From: Pseudomonadota bacterium
Lineage (GTDB): Bacteria > Pseudomonadota > Alphaproteobacteria > Rhizobiales > Pleomorphomonadaceae
Length of the DNA: 64,000 nt
Assembly (NCBI GenBank): GCA_023436885.1
Contig: JAEZHI010000034.1
Span: 438,850-502,849, forward strand
Direction: 5' to 3'
Position numbers and translations under genes: made by a program. The notes under the pieces were generated by a model that saw only the letters and a program-made list of their open reading frames with translations, was not told the origin of the DNA and ran no database searches. Positions 8,907 to 17,315 of this stretch are shown one piece after another (within the stretch, counting starts at the first letter, position 1; each line of letters starts with the position of its first letter).

Positions 8907-8933
8907 GAAAATCCCCGCCGGAGACCGGCGGGG
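8907..8933 (-). terminator. Rho-independent terminator of the chemotaxis receptor gene
   Basis: CCCCGCCGG and CCGGCGGGG pair perfectly around AGA. On the minus strand the stem is followed by ATTTTCG. It lies 31 bases downstream of the receptor stop codon. Confidence 0.8.
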
Positions 8934-8963
8934 AACGGTACTGAACTCTTAATGTGCGGTAGG

Positions 8964-10637
8964 TCAGGCGGCGCGGATGGTGCCGACGAAGGACGATACC
9001 TTCTTTTCCAGAGCGACCGACTGGTTGGCGAGATGCGACATGCGATCGAGAAGGTCGCGCGAAGCAGCGCCGCTCTTCTCGGCCGTGGTCCTGACCCCAA
9101 CAATGGTGGAAGCCACTTCGGCGGCGCCGACAGCAGCTTCCGAGATGTTGCGGGCAATTTCACCGGTCGCCATGTTCTGCTGCGTGGCAGCACCGGAGAT
9201 CGAGGAGGTGATGTGCTCGAGCTCGGCGATGCGGCGGGAGATATCGGCGATCTTTTCGACCGACTGCTGCGTGGCGCTCTGGATGGTGCCCATCTGAGCC
9301 TCGATATCCTGCGTCGCCTTCGCCGTCTGGCTGGCCAGCGCCTTCACTTCCGACGCGACGACGGCAAAGCCGCGCCCCGCCTCGCCGGCACGCGCCGCCT
9401 CGATGGTTGCGTTGAGAGCCAAGAGATTGGTCTGCTCGGCGATCGCCTGGATCATGGCGACGATGGTACCGACCTTGGATGCGCTGTCCGCCAGCGACCG
9501 GACGTCATGGTCGGTCAGCCTTGCCTGCTCGACGGCAGCACCAATCAGCGTCGAGGCCTCGCCAATCTGGCGACCGATCTCGGCGATGGAGGACGACAGT
9601 TCCTCGGAGGCGCCGGCAACAGCTTGCACGTTGGCCGAGGTCTGCTCGGATGCGCTAGCCACGGCGACCGAACGACCGGAGGTTTCCTCAGCGTCGGCAG
9701 CCATCACCTCGGCGGCCTGGAGCGTTGATTGAGCGGTATGCGTGACAGTGGCCAGCACTTCACCAACTTCGCTCTCGAACTCGTTGGCTAGACGGTCGAG
9801 CAAAGCCTTCTGTTCAGCACGCCGCTGTGCCTCTGCGTCGGCCTGCGCCGCCTTGAGGCGCTCGGTTTCTACCAGCGTATCGCGGAACGTACCGACGGTG
9901 CTCCACAGCAAGCCGATTTCATCGCGACCGATCTTGGCAGGGATCGCGACATCCATCTTGCCGTTGGTGAGGCCGGACAGCGCCCCGTTGACGCGGGTCA
10001 GCGGTCCGGCGATCTTTGCCGTGCCGATCCAGGACGCGATGCCGATACCGGCCAGAATGCCGACGACGGCGAAGATGATGAGATTGCGACGACCGGCATA
10101 ATAGTAATCTTCGATCGACGCACGCACTGCATCGAGATCCTTGAGATCGAGATCGATCAGCTTGTCGACGTCAGCCTGAAGCTGCTTGCGATTGCCTCGG
10201 TTGGCGTCGTTGTTGCCTTGGGTGTTGGCGTCGGCAGGCGACACCTCGGTGCCCAGACGAGCAGTTTCGGTGCGGAAAGTCTGAAACTCCTTGGCCTTGG
10301 CAACAACGTTGTCAAAGGCACCCTTGCGATCAGCCGGAACACGCGAAGACCAGTCATCGAGCAAGGTCTCGATCTCCTTCAGGTTCTTCACGATGCCATC
10401 CGCGAAGGGCTTGGCCGTAGTAGTATCCTTCGCGGCGTAAATACCGCGAGAATCCATCACCACGGCGGTGATCAACCTGTTGAGATGCTCGCCGTCGTAA
10501 GCGCGCTGAGAAGCCAACTGGAACGCGTCGACCTGTTCGTTATAGCCCTGCATCAGGCGGATACCGAACAATGCCACGCCGATGGCGATAACGCCGAGCA
10601 GGGCAACGATCGAATAGAGCTTTCCTTGGATTTTCAT
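8964..10637 (-). CDS. Methyl-accepting chemotaxis protein
   Basis: This is an inner-membrane chemoreceptor of about 557 residues. It has an N-terminal transmembrane helix (YSIVALLGVIAIGVALFGIR) and a periplasmic helical bundle of about 160 residues. A second helix (LIIFAVVGILAGIGIASWIG) leads into a HAMP domain and a cytoplasmic signalling coiled coil. The hairpin tip contains EQTNLLALNATIEAARAGEA, the CheA/CheW contact region. No C-terminal methyltransferase-docking pentapeptide is present. ATG at 10637 is preferred; an in-frame TTG five codons earlier is possible. No che or flagellar genes lie nearby, so it is a lone receptor. Confidence 0.95.
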   Translation of the reverse strand: MKIQGKLYSIVALLGVIAIGVALFGIRLMQGYNEQVDAFQLASQRAYDGEHLNRLITAVVMDSRGIYAAKDTTTAKPFADGIVKNLKEIETLLDDWSSRVPADRKGAFDNVVAKAKEFQTFRTETARLGTEVSPADANTQGNNDANRGNRKQLQADVDKLIDLDLKDLDAVRASIEDYYYAGRRNLIIFAVVGILAGIGIASWIGTAKIAGPLTRVNGALSGLTNGKMDVAIPAKIGRDEIGLLWSTVGTFRDTLVETERLKAAQADAEAQRRAEQKALLDRLANEFESEVGEVLATVTHTAQSTLQAAEVMAADAEETSGRSVAVASASEQTSANVQAVAGASEELSSSIAEIGRQIGEASTLIGAAVEQARLTDHDVRSLADSASKVGTIVAMIQAIAEQTNLLALNATIEAARAGEAGRGFAVVASEVKALASQTAKATQDIEAQMGTIQSATQQSVEKIADISRRIAELEHITSSISGAATQQNMATGEIARNISEAAVGAAEVASTIVGVRTTAEKSGAASRDLLDRMSHLANQSVALEKKVSSFVGTIRAA

Positions 10638-10989
10638 TTTGAGCTTCCGCAAACAAAGTCAGTCGACACAAGACGGATTGCTGACTACGCTTTACCGTAG
10701 AAATATTTCCATTGCTGAATGGTTAACCGGCGGAATGTTTCCATTGGACGTCGTCGATCGCAAATCGAATCCAGTCGGCATGATGAATAAAGGTTGCATT
10801 TTCAGCGACATAACCTGACCGAAGCGAGATAGTAAAAGAATTACCAATACTATCGGCCACCTTTAGTTGAGCCGAGCCCATAGCTTTACTGGACGCAAAA
10901 AAGCCGGAAAGCGCAGAGCTTTCCGGCCTTTGCATTTGACCATGGTCGATCAAGCTGTTGCGTAGCTTACGCTACACCAGCCCAAGCGA
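10638..10989. other. Intergenic region between the chemoreceptor and ilvC
   Basis: It contains the upstream region of the receptor gene, including a minus-strand TTAACCAT at 10719-10726 that matches a CtrA half-site, and a terminator at 10897-10927. A 76-codon minus-strand frame here spans the terminator and shows no family motif, so it is not called. Confidence 0.4.
10897..10927 (-). terminator. Rho-independent terminator downstream of ilvC
   Basis: GCCGGAAAGC (10903-10912) pairs with GCTTTCCGGC (10918-10927). On the minus strand it is followed by six T residues. It is about 165 bases beyond the ilvC stop, with the relic ilvC end between them. Confidence 0.75.
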
Positions 10990-11028
10990 TCAGTTGCGGG
11001 CCTTGTCGACCAGCTTGTTCCTGGCAAT
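10990..11028 (-). pseudogene. Relic 3' end of a second ilvC copy
   Basis: Thirty-six of 39 bases match the real ilvC terminus at 11092-11130, and the minus-strand translation ends IARNKLVDKARN-stop against IAKNKLVDKARN-stop. The differences are two synonymous changes (one in the stop codon, TGA for TAA) and one Lys-to-Arg change. No more of ilvC is recognisable upstream of it. A GC-rich hairpin (11038-11058) lies between the two copies. Confidence 0.7.
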
Positions 11029-11037
11029 ACCCCGCGT

Positions 11038-11058
11038 CCGGGCGGGCTACCCGCCCGG
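11038..11058. repeat. GC-rich hairpin between ilvC and its relic end
   Basis: CCGGGCGGG and CCCGCCCGG pair perfectly around CTA. There is no T-run on either side, so it is not a classic terminator. It may slow exonuclease decay of the ilvC transcript or mark a recombination scar. Confidence 0.5.
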
Positions 11059-11091
11059 CGCAAATCATAAAGCGTGGATTGCCAGAGGCTC

Positions 11092-12111
11092 TTAGTTGCG
11101 AGCCTTGTCGACCAGCTTGTTCTTGGCAATCCACGGCATCATGGCGCGCAGCTTCTCGCCAACGGCCTCGATCTGGTGGCTATCGTTATTGCGGCGGATG
11201 CCCTTGAAGCGGGCGGCGCCGGCCTTGTATTCCTGCATCCACTCGGAGGTGAACTTGCCCGACTGGATGTCCTGCAGAACACGCTTCATCTCGGCCTTGG
11301 TCTCGGACGTGATGATCCGCGGACCGGAGACATACTCGCCCCACTCGGCGGTGTTGGAGATCGAGTAGTTCATGTTGGCGATGCCGCCCTCGTAGATAAG
11401 GTCGACGATCAGCTTCACTTCGTGCAGGCACTCGAAGTAGGCCATCTCGGGTGCGTAGCCAGCCTCGACCAGCGTCTCGAAGCCATTACGGATCAGCTCG
11501 ACGAGGCCGCCGCAGAGAACGACCTGCTCGCCGAACAGGTCGGTCTCGCACTCTTCCTTGAAGGTCGTCTCGATGATGCCCGAACGGCCGCCGCCAACGC
11601 CCGAAGCGTAGGAGAGCGCCAGCTCAAGCGCATTGCCCGAGGCGTTCTGCTGCACGGCAACGAGGCAAGGCACGCCGCCGCCCTTCTGGTATTCGCCGCG
11701 GACCGTGTGGCCGGGGCCCTTCGGAGCGATCATGACGACGTCGAGGGTCGCCTTCGGCTCGATCAAGCCGAAGTGGACGTTGAGGCCGTGGGCGAAGGCG
11801 ATGGCGGCGCCGTCACGGATGTTAGGGGCAATCTCGTCGCGGTAGATGTCGGCCTGCAGCTCGTCCGGCGTGGCGATCATCAGGAAGTCGCCCCACTTGG
11901 CGGCGTCGGCCACCGACATGACCTTGAGACCGTCGGCCTCGACCTTCTTGGCCGTCGCCGAGCCCGGACGCAGGGCGATGACGATGTCCTTAGCGCCGGA
12001 GTCCTTGAGGTTCAGCGCATGGGCGCGGCCCTGCGAACCATAGCCAACGACAACGACCTTCTTGCCCTTGATCAGGTTGAGATCGGCATCACGATCATAA
12101 TAAACGCGCAT
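11092..12111 (-). CDS. ilvC: Ketol-acid reductoisomerase
   Basis: This is the second enzyme of valine and isoleucine synthesis: a Mg2+-dependent alkyl shift and NADPH reduction of acetolactate or acetohydroxybutyrate. The 339-residue class I protein has a Rossmann motif GYGSQG at 23-28, the NADPH loop RPGS, and the knotted C-terminal domain with SDTAE-region homologue SNTAEWGEY and metal ligands in ETTFKEECETDLFGEQ. The start is ATG 12111 after AGGAAGGAAG. The acetolactate synthase genes ilvIH lie 7 kb away. A TetR gene lies directly upstream on the same strand. Confidence 0.98.
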   Translation of the reverse strand: MRVYYDRDADLNLIKGKKVVVVGYGSQGRAHALNLKDSGAKDIVIALRPGSATAKKVEADGLKVMSVADAAKWGDFLMIATPDELQADIYRDEIAPNIRDGAAIAFAHGLNVHFGLIEPKATLDVVMIAPKGPGHTVRGEYQKGGGVPCLVAVQQNASGNALELALSYASGVGGGRSGIIETTFKEECETDLFGEQVVLCGGLVELIRNGFETLVEAGYAPEMAYFECLHEVKLIVDLIYEGGIANMNYSISNTAEWGEYVSGPRIITSETKAEMKRVLQDIQSGKFTSEWMQEYKAGAARFKGIRRNNDSHQIEAVGEKLRAMMPWIAKNKLVDKARN

Positions 12112-12188
12112 GTTGTCTTCCTTCCTCGCCAGTGGCGTTCTCAAGGCGACCGATCCCCGCCGGTCGCCGGTTCACTCATGAAATCGGG

Positions 12189-12812
12189 TTACGCAATGGT
12201 CAGGGCGTCGTGCCCATACAGACGGAAAAACTGTGAGATCGCCAGGCGAGCCCGCTGCGACCGTTCCTCGGCAAACCCTGCCGGCGACTCGCCGAGCAGC
12301 ATCCTGACATGGCTGTCGTGAACGATCAGGCCGTAGAGCGTCCCATAAGCTTCACGGGTATCGGTGAACTGAACATAGCCGTGGCGTCGACCGAGCTCCA
12401 GCAGCGCTCGGGCGCGCTGGTCAATCGGCAGCCGGCCATGCTCGCGGAGCAGCGCGCCAAGCTGGGCACCGTCGCGGTCGGCCTGACCGATGGCAAGCCG
12501 GTTGAGGGCGAGTGACACTTCTCCCGATAACACGCCAATCAGATCCTCGGCGAACACCACAAGGCTGCGTGTGAAGTCCTCAAGGGTCGGGATGGCTTCA
12601 CGCGGACCAGGGGTCCTGACCTTGCTCGCCTGATAGGTGATCATTGCGGCGAGCAGGCCGTCGCGATCGCCGAACCACTTGTAGAGGCTTTCCTTGGAGC
12701 AGTTGGCCGCGCGGGCCAGACCAGCCGTGGTCAGCGCCCGCTCGCCACCGGCGACCAAAAGCTGCAGCGCGCATTCAAGCACGGCATTCTGGCGGGGGGT
12801 GAAGGGCTCCAT
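12189..12812 (-). CDS. TetR/AcrR-family transcriptional regulator
   Basis: The 207-residue protein has an N-terminal TetR helix-turn-helix at about residues 10-55 (GGERALTTAGLARAANCSKE, then SLYKWFGDRDGLL) and a helical C-terminal ligand domain. It lies 77 bases upstream of ilvC on the same strand, so the two may be cotranscribed or separately expressed. A palindromic candidate operator (12855-12870) lies 43 bases before its start, which suggests autoregulation. The ligand is unknown; the position makes a link to branched-chain amino acid supply possible but unproven. Confidence 0.9.
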   Translation of the reverse strand: MEPFTPRQNAVLECALQLLVAGGERALTTAGLARAANCSKESLYKWFGDRDGLLAAMITYQASKVRTPGPREAIPTLEDFTRSLVVFAEDLIGVLSGEVSLALNRLAIGQADRDGAQLGALLREHGRLPIDQRARALLELGRRHGYVQFTDTREAYGTLYGLIVHDSHVRMLLGESPAGFAEERSQRARLAISQFFRLYGHDALTIA

Positions 12813-12854
12813 GGTGGAAGATTCGCTCTCTGTCGGCTGGTCGGAAAATCAATG

Positions 12855-12870
12855 TACCGTACGGTACGGT
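12855..12870. promoter_or_regulatory. Candidate TetR operator
   Basis: TACCGTACGGTA (12855-12866) is a perfect 12-base palindrome. The following ACGGT repeats the half-site, giving ACCGT-ACGGT-ACGGT. It lies just upstream of the TetR start, the usual place for an autoregulatory operator. Confidence 0.5.
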
Positions 12871-12988
12871 TCCGCCGTTTTAGTTTGTGCCCCTCGCCTT
12901 GTCAAGCGCCACGTCCACTCAACCACATTTCGGTGAACCTTAGTCTTTCTCCTTAGGCATGGGTGGAAACCCTGATTAAAATCGCCTA

Positions 12989-13036
12989 GAGCAGTTTCCG
13001 AACAGATGGTCGCAACCGACCACCAGGGAAACGCTC
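12989..13036. repeat. Extragenic palindrome upstream of fumC
   Basis: GAGCAGTTTCC and GGAAACGCTC form an outer stem with a one-base bulge. TGGTCG and CGACCA form an inner stem. The CTAGAGC-type edge resembles dispersed intergenic repeats common in Hyphomicrobiales. The 344-base gap between the TetR gene and fumC otherwise shows only the operator at 12855. Confidence 0.45.
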
Positions 13037-13156
13037 CAAAGTCAATTGCTTGCGCATGATCCCGATGGCCTCATTCAGCTCGGCTACCACATGCGGGGCA
13101 TCCGGCTGCGTCCGATGCCGCCGAAAGCAATCGACGAGACATGAGGGAGTTTGCGC

Positions 13157-14545
13157 TTGTCCACCCGTATTGAAACCGACACCTTCGGCCCCATCGACGT
13201 CGACGCCTCCGTCTATTGGGGCGCGCAGACGCAACGCTCCCTCGGCAATTTCAAGATCGGCTGGGAAAAGCAGCCCAAGGCCATCGTCAAGGCGCTCGGC
13301 GTGTTGAAACGCGCGGCAGCCGAGGTTAATCGCGACCTTGGCAAGCTCGACGCCAAGATCTGCGAAGCGATCGTCAGCGCTGCCCAAGAGGTGATCGACG
13401 GCAAGCTCGACGCCCACTTCCCGCTCGTCGTCTGGCAGACCGGCTCGGGCACTCAGACGAACATGAACGCCAACGAGGTGATTTCCAACCGGGCGATCGA
13501 GATCCTGGGCGGCACGCTCGGCTCGAAGAAGCCCGTGCATCCCAACGATCACGTCAACATGAGCCAGTCGTCCAACGACACCTACCCGTCGGCCATGCAT
13601 ATCGCCGCCGCGTCGGAGGTGATCGAGAAGCTGCTGCCGGCGCTCCGCCACCTGCACAAGGCGCTGGACGCCAAGGCGAAGAGCTGGGCCGACATCATCA
13701 AGATCGGCCGCACCCACACGCAGGATGCGACACCGCTGACCCTCGGCCAGGAATTCTCCGGCTACGCCAAGCAGGTGGAGAACGGCATCAAGCGCATCGA
13801 GCAGACGCTGCCGATGCTGATGGAGATCGCCCAGGGCGGCACCGCCGTCGGCACCGGCCTCAACGCCCCCAAGAGCTTTGCCGAGAAGATCGCCGCCCGT
13901 GTCGCCGAGCTGACCGGCCACTCCTTCACCTCGGCCCCCAACAAGTTCGAGGCGCTGGCCGCCCACGACGCCATGGTAATGAGCCACGGCGCACTCAACA
14001 CGGTAGCGGCAAGCCTCTTCAAGATCGCCAACGACATCCGCCTTCTGGGCTCGGGCCCGCGTTCCGGCCTCGGCGAGCTGTCACTGCCGGAGAACGAGCC
14101 GGGCTCGTCGATCATGCCGGGCAAGGTCAACCCGACGCAGTGCGAGGCGCTGACCATGGTCTGCGTCCAGGTGTTCGGCAATCATGCTGCCCTCACCTTC
14201 GCCGGCAGCCAGGGCCATTTCGAGCTCAACGTCTACAATCCGGTGATGGCCTATAACTTCCTGCAGTCGGTGACGCTGCTCGCCGACGCCGCCATCTCCT
14301 TCACCGACAACTGCGTCGTCGGCATCGAGCCGCGCGAAGACAACATCAAGGCAGCCCTCGGCCGTTCCCTGATGCTCGTCACCGCCCTCGCCCCCAAGGT
14401 CGGCTACGACATCGCCGCCAAGATCGCCAAGACGGCCCACAAGAACGGCACCACGCTCCGCGAGGAAGCGGTCGGTGGCGGCTACGTGACGGATGCCGAG
14501 TTCGACGCGCTGGTCAGGCCGGAGCGAATGATCGGGCCGGAGTGA
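13157..14545 (+). CDS. fumC: Fumarate hydratase class II
   Basis: It interconverts fumarate and malate in the TCA cycle as an oxygen-stable homotetramer. The protein has about 462 residues and shows the fumarase/aspartase signature GSSIMPGKVNPTQCE in the flexible active-site loop, plus SGTQTNMNANEVISNRA and KIGRTHTQDATPLTLGQEFS. The C-terminal domain is complete. There is no in-frame ATG at the N-terminus. TTG at 13157, seven bases after AGGGAG, gives the usual start STRIETDTFGPI; TTG at 13151 is too close to the ribosome site. It appears monocistronic. Confidence 0.97.
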   Translation: MSTRIETDTFGPIDVDASVYWGAQTQRSLGNFKIGWEKQPKAIVKALGVLKRAAAEVNRDLGKLDAKICEAIVSAAQEVIDGKLDAHFPLVVWQTGSGTQTNMNANEVISNRAIEILGGTLGSKKPVHPNDHVNMSQSSNDTYPSAMHIAAASEVIEKLLPALRHLHKALDAKAKSWADIIKIGRTHTQDATPLTLGQEFSGYAKQVENGIKRIEQTLPMLMEIAQGGTAVGTGLNAPKSFAEKIAARVAELTGHSFTSAPNKFEALAAHDAMVMSHGALNTVAASLFKIANDIRLLGSGPRSGLGELSLPENEPGSSIMPGKVNPTQCEALTMVCVQVFGNHAALTFAGSQGHFELNVYNPVMAYNFLQSVTLLADAAISFTDNCVVGIEPREDNIKAALGRSLMLVTALAPKVGYDIAAKIAKTAHKNGTTLREEAVGGGYVTDAEFDALVRPERMIGPE

Positions 14546-14548
14546 GCC

Positions 14549-15058
14549 TCAGTATCTGTGCCACCCGTCGAAGTCCGCCTTGCCGAGCTTCACGCCTTCC
14601 CAGCGGGCGATGGCGTAGGCGGTGGTGTGGTGGAAGAACATGTTCGGCAGCGCGTATTCCATGACGAAGCGCGCCGCCGACAGGGCGATGTCGGCAAGAC
14701 CGGCGCGGTCGGTCACCACCTCTCCTTCGCGTCCGTCGAGATCGGATGGCCTCAGTTCCGTCAGAGCATCCAATACGGCGCTGATATCGGCCCGGAGCTC
14801 GGCAAAGGACGTGGCCTCCGGGAAGTCCAGATCCGGCAAGCGCGGCACCAGTGGTCGAAGCGCCCGCAGCGGAAACCGAGCGGCGATCCTAACCTGCGCT
14901 TCGAAGGGCAACATATCCGGAGCAAGGCGCGCGCCCAGCAGCGCGACCTCGGGCAAGCCAAGATCGTCGATATAGGCCTCTGACTTCCCGACGAGCTCAT
15001 CGAGCCGATTGAGATAGCGGCCGAACACCGGCACGGAAATGTCGTGAAGGCTGATCAT
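14549..15058 (-). CDS. DUF1993 domain protein
   Basis: The 169-residue protein fits DUF1993 along its whole length (ISLHDISVPVFGRYLNRLDE, LAPDMLPFEAQVRIA, FVMEYALPNMFFHHTTAYAI). This family has a DinB-like four-helix bundle and is of unknown function; the conserved His residues near the end could bind metal. It is convergent with fumC and four bases from its stop. Upstream lies a MerR gene on the same strand. Confidence 0.88.
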   Translation of the reverse strand: MISLHDISVPVFGRYLNRLDELVGKSEAYIDDLGLPEVALLGARLAPDMLPFEAQVRIAARFPLRALRPLVPRLPDLDFPEATSFAELRADISAVLDALTELRPSDLDGREGEVVTDRAGLADIALSAARFVMEYALPNMFFHHTTAYAIARWEGVKLGKADFDGWHRY

Positions 15059-15116
15059 TCTGCGCTCCTATGGCGACAGACTGACCGATGTCATTGTCAG
15101 GGACCGGCAGCAGGCA

Positions 15117-15452
15117 TCATGCCCACTCGCCAAGAATTTCTCGGCTTTCGGCAAGAGCAGCCATCTTGGCGTCGATGTCGGCGATCCTCGCCCGGACGCC
15201 AGCCCGGAACGCGGCGCATGGCGCTTCACCGGCTAGGGCGCCGCGTGCACACGGCAACAGAGCGCGAATGGCAGTAAGCGTCAGCCCGGCTTCGCTCAAC
15301 ACGGCGATGCGGCGGACGGTGGCGACGTCATCGAGAGCAAAGGCACGATAGCCCGCAGCCGTCCGGTCCGGAGAAATCAAACCCTTGGCTTCGTAATGGC
15401 GCAGCATCCGGATGCTGACGCCGGTCCGCCGCGACAACTCGCCGATCTGCAT
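15117..15452 (-). CDS. MerR-family transcriptional regulator
   Basis: The product of 111 residues starts at ATG 15452 with QIGELSRRTGVSIRMLRHYE, the MerR winged helix. The wing GYRAFALDDVATVRRI and a dimerisation coiled coil follow. The C-terminus is short and holds two Cys residues (CARGALAGEAPC), so a metal or redox signal is conceivable. It is divergent from the EthD-domain gene, and a MerR-type promoter with an elongated spacer lies between them. Confidence 0.9.
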   Translation of the reverse strand: MQIGELSRRTGVSIRMLRHYEAKGLISPDRTAAGYRAFALDDVATVRRIAVLSEAGLTLTAIRALLPCARGALAGEAPCAAFRAGVRARIADIDAKMAALAESREILGEWA

Positions 15453-15463
15453 GATCAGCCCCC

Positions 15464-15495
15464 TTGACCCTGACACATGTGTCAGACCCTAGCAT
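15464..15495 (+). promoter_or_regulatory. MerR-type promoter/operator of the EthD-domain gene
   Basis: TTGACC (15464-15469) and TAGCAT (15490-15495) are separated by 20 bases. The spacer contains the perfect palindrome CTGACACATGTGTCAG (15470-15485). Overlong spacers with a central palindrome are the hallmark of MerR-activated promoters, and the regulator gene starts 12 bases to the left. Confidence 0.65.
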
Positions 15496-15524
15496 GAGCG
15501 TCATCCCGCTTGAAAGGAAGTATC

Positions 15525-15899
15525 ATGCTAAAGATGACCATGTTTGCCCGTCGCCTCCCCTCTTTCGACCATGCCGAATTCGACCGCTATTGGCGCGAGG
15601 TCCATGGCCCGTTGGTGATCAGCCTCGCAGGCCCCCTGCGCATTCGCCGCTATGTGCAGACGACCGTCGACATCGACGATCCCGTTCAAGACATGCTCCG
15701 TCAGGCGCGCGGCACTCTCGCCATCGATTTTGATGGCCTCGGTGAGCTCTGGTGGGAGAGCCTCGATGATTATCGCGCCGTTCGTTCGACACCGGAGGGC
15801 ATCGCTGCCGTGGCCGAGATCAACGCAGATGAGCGCCGCTTCGTCGATCACGCCCGGTCTTGCCTTTGGTTCGGTATCGAAAGACCGATGATCGGCTGA
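15525..15899 (+). CDS. EthD-domain protein
   Basis: The 124-residue protein has the dimeric alpha/beta-barrel EthD pattern: MTMFARRLPSFDHAEFDRYW, then REVHGPLV and a closing FVDHARS near the end. EthD relatives are small cytosolic proteins of mostly unknown activity, named for a gene linked to ether degradation. The ATG at 15525 follows AAGGAAG. It is the probable target of the divergent MerR regulator. Confidence 0.82.
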   Translation: MLKMTMFARRLPSFDHAEFDRYWREVHGPLVISLAGPLRIRRYVQTTVDIDDPVQDMLRQARGTLAIDFDGLGELWWESLDDYRAVRSTPEGIAAVAEINADERRFVDHARSCLWFGIERPMIG

Positions 15900-15929
15900 C
15901 AACGGCGCGCAGCAGCCTGGCCCAAAACG

Positions 15930-16394
15930 TCAGGGTGCATAGTCCACCGGCAGCGGCGCTCCATCCTTCAGCGTCTCCATGGAGATGGCCGCGCTCACAT
16001 CGAACAGCTCCACCTTGCGGACGATTTTCTTGTAGATGACGTCATAATGTTCGACGCGCGGCAGGGCCAGCTTCAGGATATAGTCGACGTTGCCAGTCAG
16101 ACGGTGGGCTTCCACCACCTCGGGAATGTCGGCGATGACGTCAGCGAACCGTTCCATCCACTCGGCGGAATGGTGAGCGGTGCGGATCAGCGCATAGACG
16201 GTAGTCGGCACGCCGAGCCGGCCACGATCAAGCACCACGGTGCGGCGGGCGATGTAACCCTCGGCCTCAAGCCGTTGGATCCGTCGCGAGCAGGCAGATA
16301 TCGAGAGCGCCACCCGGTCGGCCAGATCGTTGACCGAGAGACCGGCATCACTTTGCAGGAGTTCCAGAAGCTTGCGGTCGCGTTCGTCGAGCAT
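15930..16394 (-). CDS. Lrp/AsnC-family transcriptional regulator
   Basis: The 154-residue protein has an N-terminal helix-turn-helix (LDERDRKLLELLQSDAGLSV, then SISACSRRIQRLEAEGYI) and a C-terminal RAM/ACT-like ligand domain with the family pattern VVEAHRLTGNVDYILKLALP. Lrp/AsnC proteins sense amino acids and often control a divergent neighbour, here the aspartate/glutamate racemase-family gene 164 bases away. The frame extends upstream, but the family start is at 16394. Confidence 0.92.
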   Translation of the reverse strand: MLDERDRKLLELLQSDAGLSVNDLADRVALSISACSRRIQRLEAEGYIARRTVVLDRGRLGVPTTVYALIRTAHHSAEWMERFADVIADIPEVVEAHRLTGNVDYILKLALPRVEHYDVIYKKIVRKVELFDVSAAISMETLKDGAPLPVDYAP

Positions 16395-16558
16395 GCGCCG
16401 TCGATTCCTTCTGTTCAAGGATATTGCGCCGCTATTTTGCACCAACGATAGAAGAGACGCCACATATTTGCATAACCGTCGCATTCAGCGCCAATGCTTG
16501 CAAACCGCTGGCGCATGACCCAGGCTATGATTGGCCATCGCAAACAAGGGGATCCCAG

Positions 16559-17272
16559 ATGCGCACCATTGGCCTCATCGGCGGCATGAGCTTCGAGAGC
16601 ACCGCAGTCTATTACAAGATGATCAATGAGGCTGTACGCGCCCGCCTTGGCGGCCTTCACTCGGCCGAGCTCGTCATGCATTCCGTCGACTTCCAGTCGA
16701 TCGTCGACCTGCAGAAGACCGGCCGCTGGGATGCCGCCGCCGAGCGCCTCGGCAAGGCAGCGCAGGGACTGGAGCGTGCCGGCGCCGACTGCGCCCTGAT
16801 CTGCACCAACACCATGCACCTCGTTGCCGACGAAGTGGCTGCTGCCGTCAAGATCCCGCTTCTCAACATCATCGATGAGACGGCCAAGGTGCTGAGCGCC
16901 GCCGGCGTTCGCCGCCCGCTGTTGCTCGCTACCCGCTATACGATGGAACAAGGCTTCTATGCGCGCCGCATGGCAGCTCATGGCCTGGCCATGACGACAC
17001 CCGGCGAGGCCGGACGCACCGTCGTCCACAACGTCATCTTCGACGAGCTTTGCGCCGGCGTCGTTCGTGACGAGTCGCGCGCTGCCTTCCTCGATCTCAT
17101 CGCCAAGGCGAAAGATGAAGGCTGCGACGCCGTCATCCTCGGCTGCACGGAAATCTGCCTGCTGCTCGATCCGGCTGCCTTGCCGCTACCGGGCTACGAC
17201 AGCACGGCAACCCACGCCAATGCGGCGGTGGATTTTGCGCTGAAGAGCGAAATGCGAGCGGCTGCGGAGTAA
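16559..17272 (+). CDS. Aspartate/glutamate racemase-family protein
   Basis: This 237-residue cofactor-independent racemase opens RTIGLIGGMSFESTAVYYKM, the signature of aspartate racemases. Both catalytic cysteines are visible: Cys82 in CTNTMH and Cys196 in LGCTEI. It probably interconverts L- and D-aspartate or a related acid in the cytoplasm. ATG at 16559 follows AAGGGGAT at seven bases. The divergent Lrp/AsnC regulator fits control by an amino acid. Confidence 0.92.
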   Translation: MRTIGLIGGMSFESTAVYYKMINEAVRARLGGLHSAELVMHSVDFQSIVDLQKTGRWDAAAERLGKAAQGLERAGADCALICTNTMHLVADEVAAAVKIPLLNIIDETAKVLSAAGVRRPLLLATRYTMEQGFYARRMAAHGLAMTTPGEAGRTVVHNVIFDELCAGVVRDESRAAFLDLIAKAKDEGCDAVILGCTEICLLLDPAALPLPGYDSTATHANAAVDFALKSEMRAAAE

Positions 17273-17315
17273 TCAGGTTCCGCAAAGGCGCCGTATATCG
17301 GCCCCTTGCCCTATC

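Noticed and set aside
10723..10953. A 76-codon minus-strand frame before the chemoreceptor
   Set aside because: It runs through a strong terminator hairpin, has no ribosome site and no family pattern.
12986..13987. A 333-codon minus-strand frame opposite fumC
   Set aside because: It is a shadow of fumC, with repetitive His/Gly/Arg composition.
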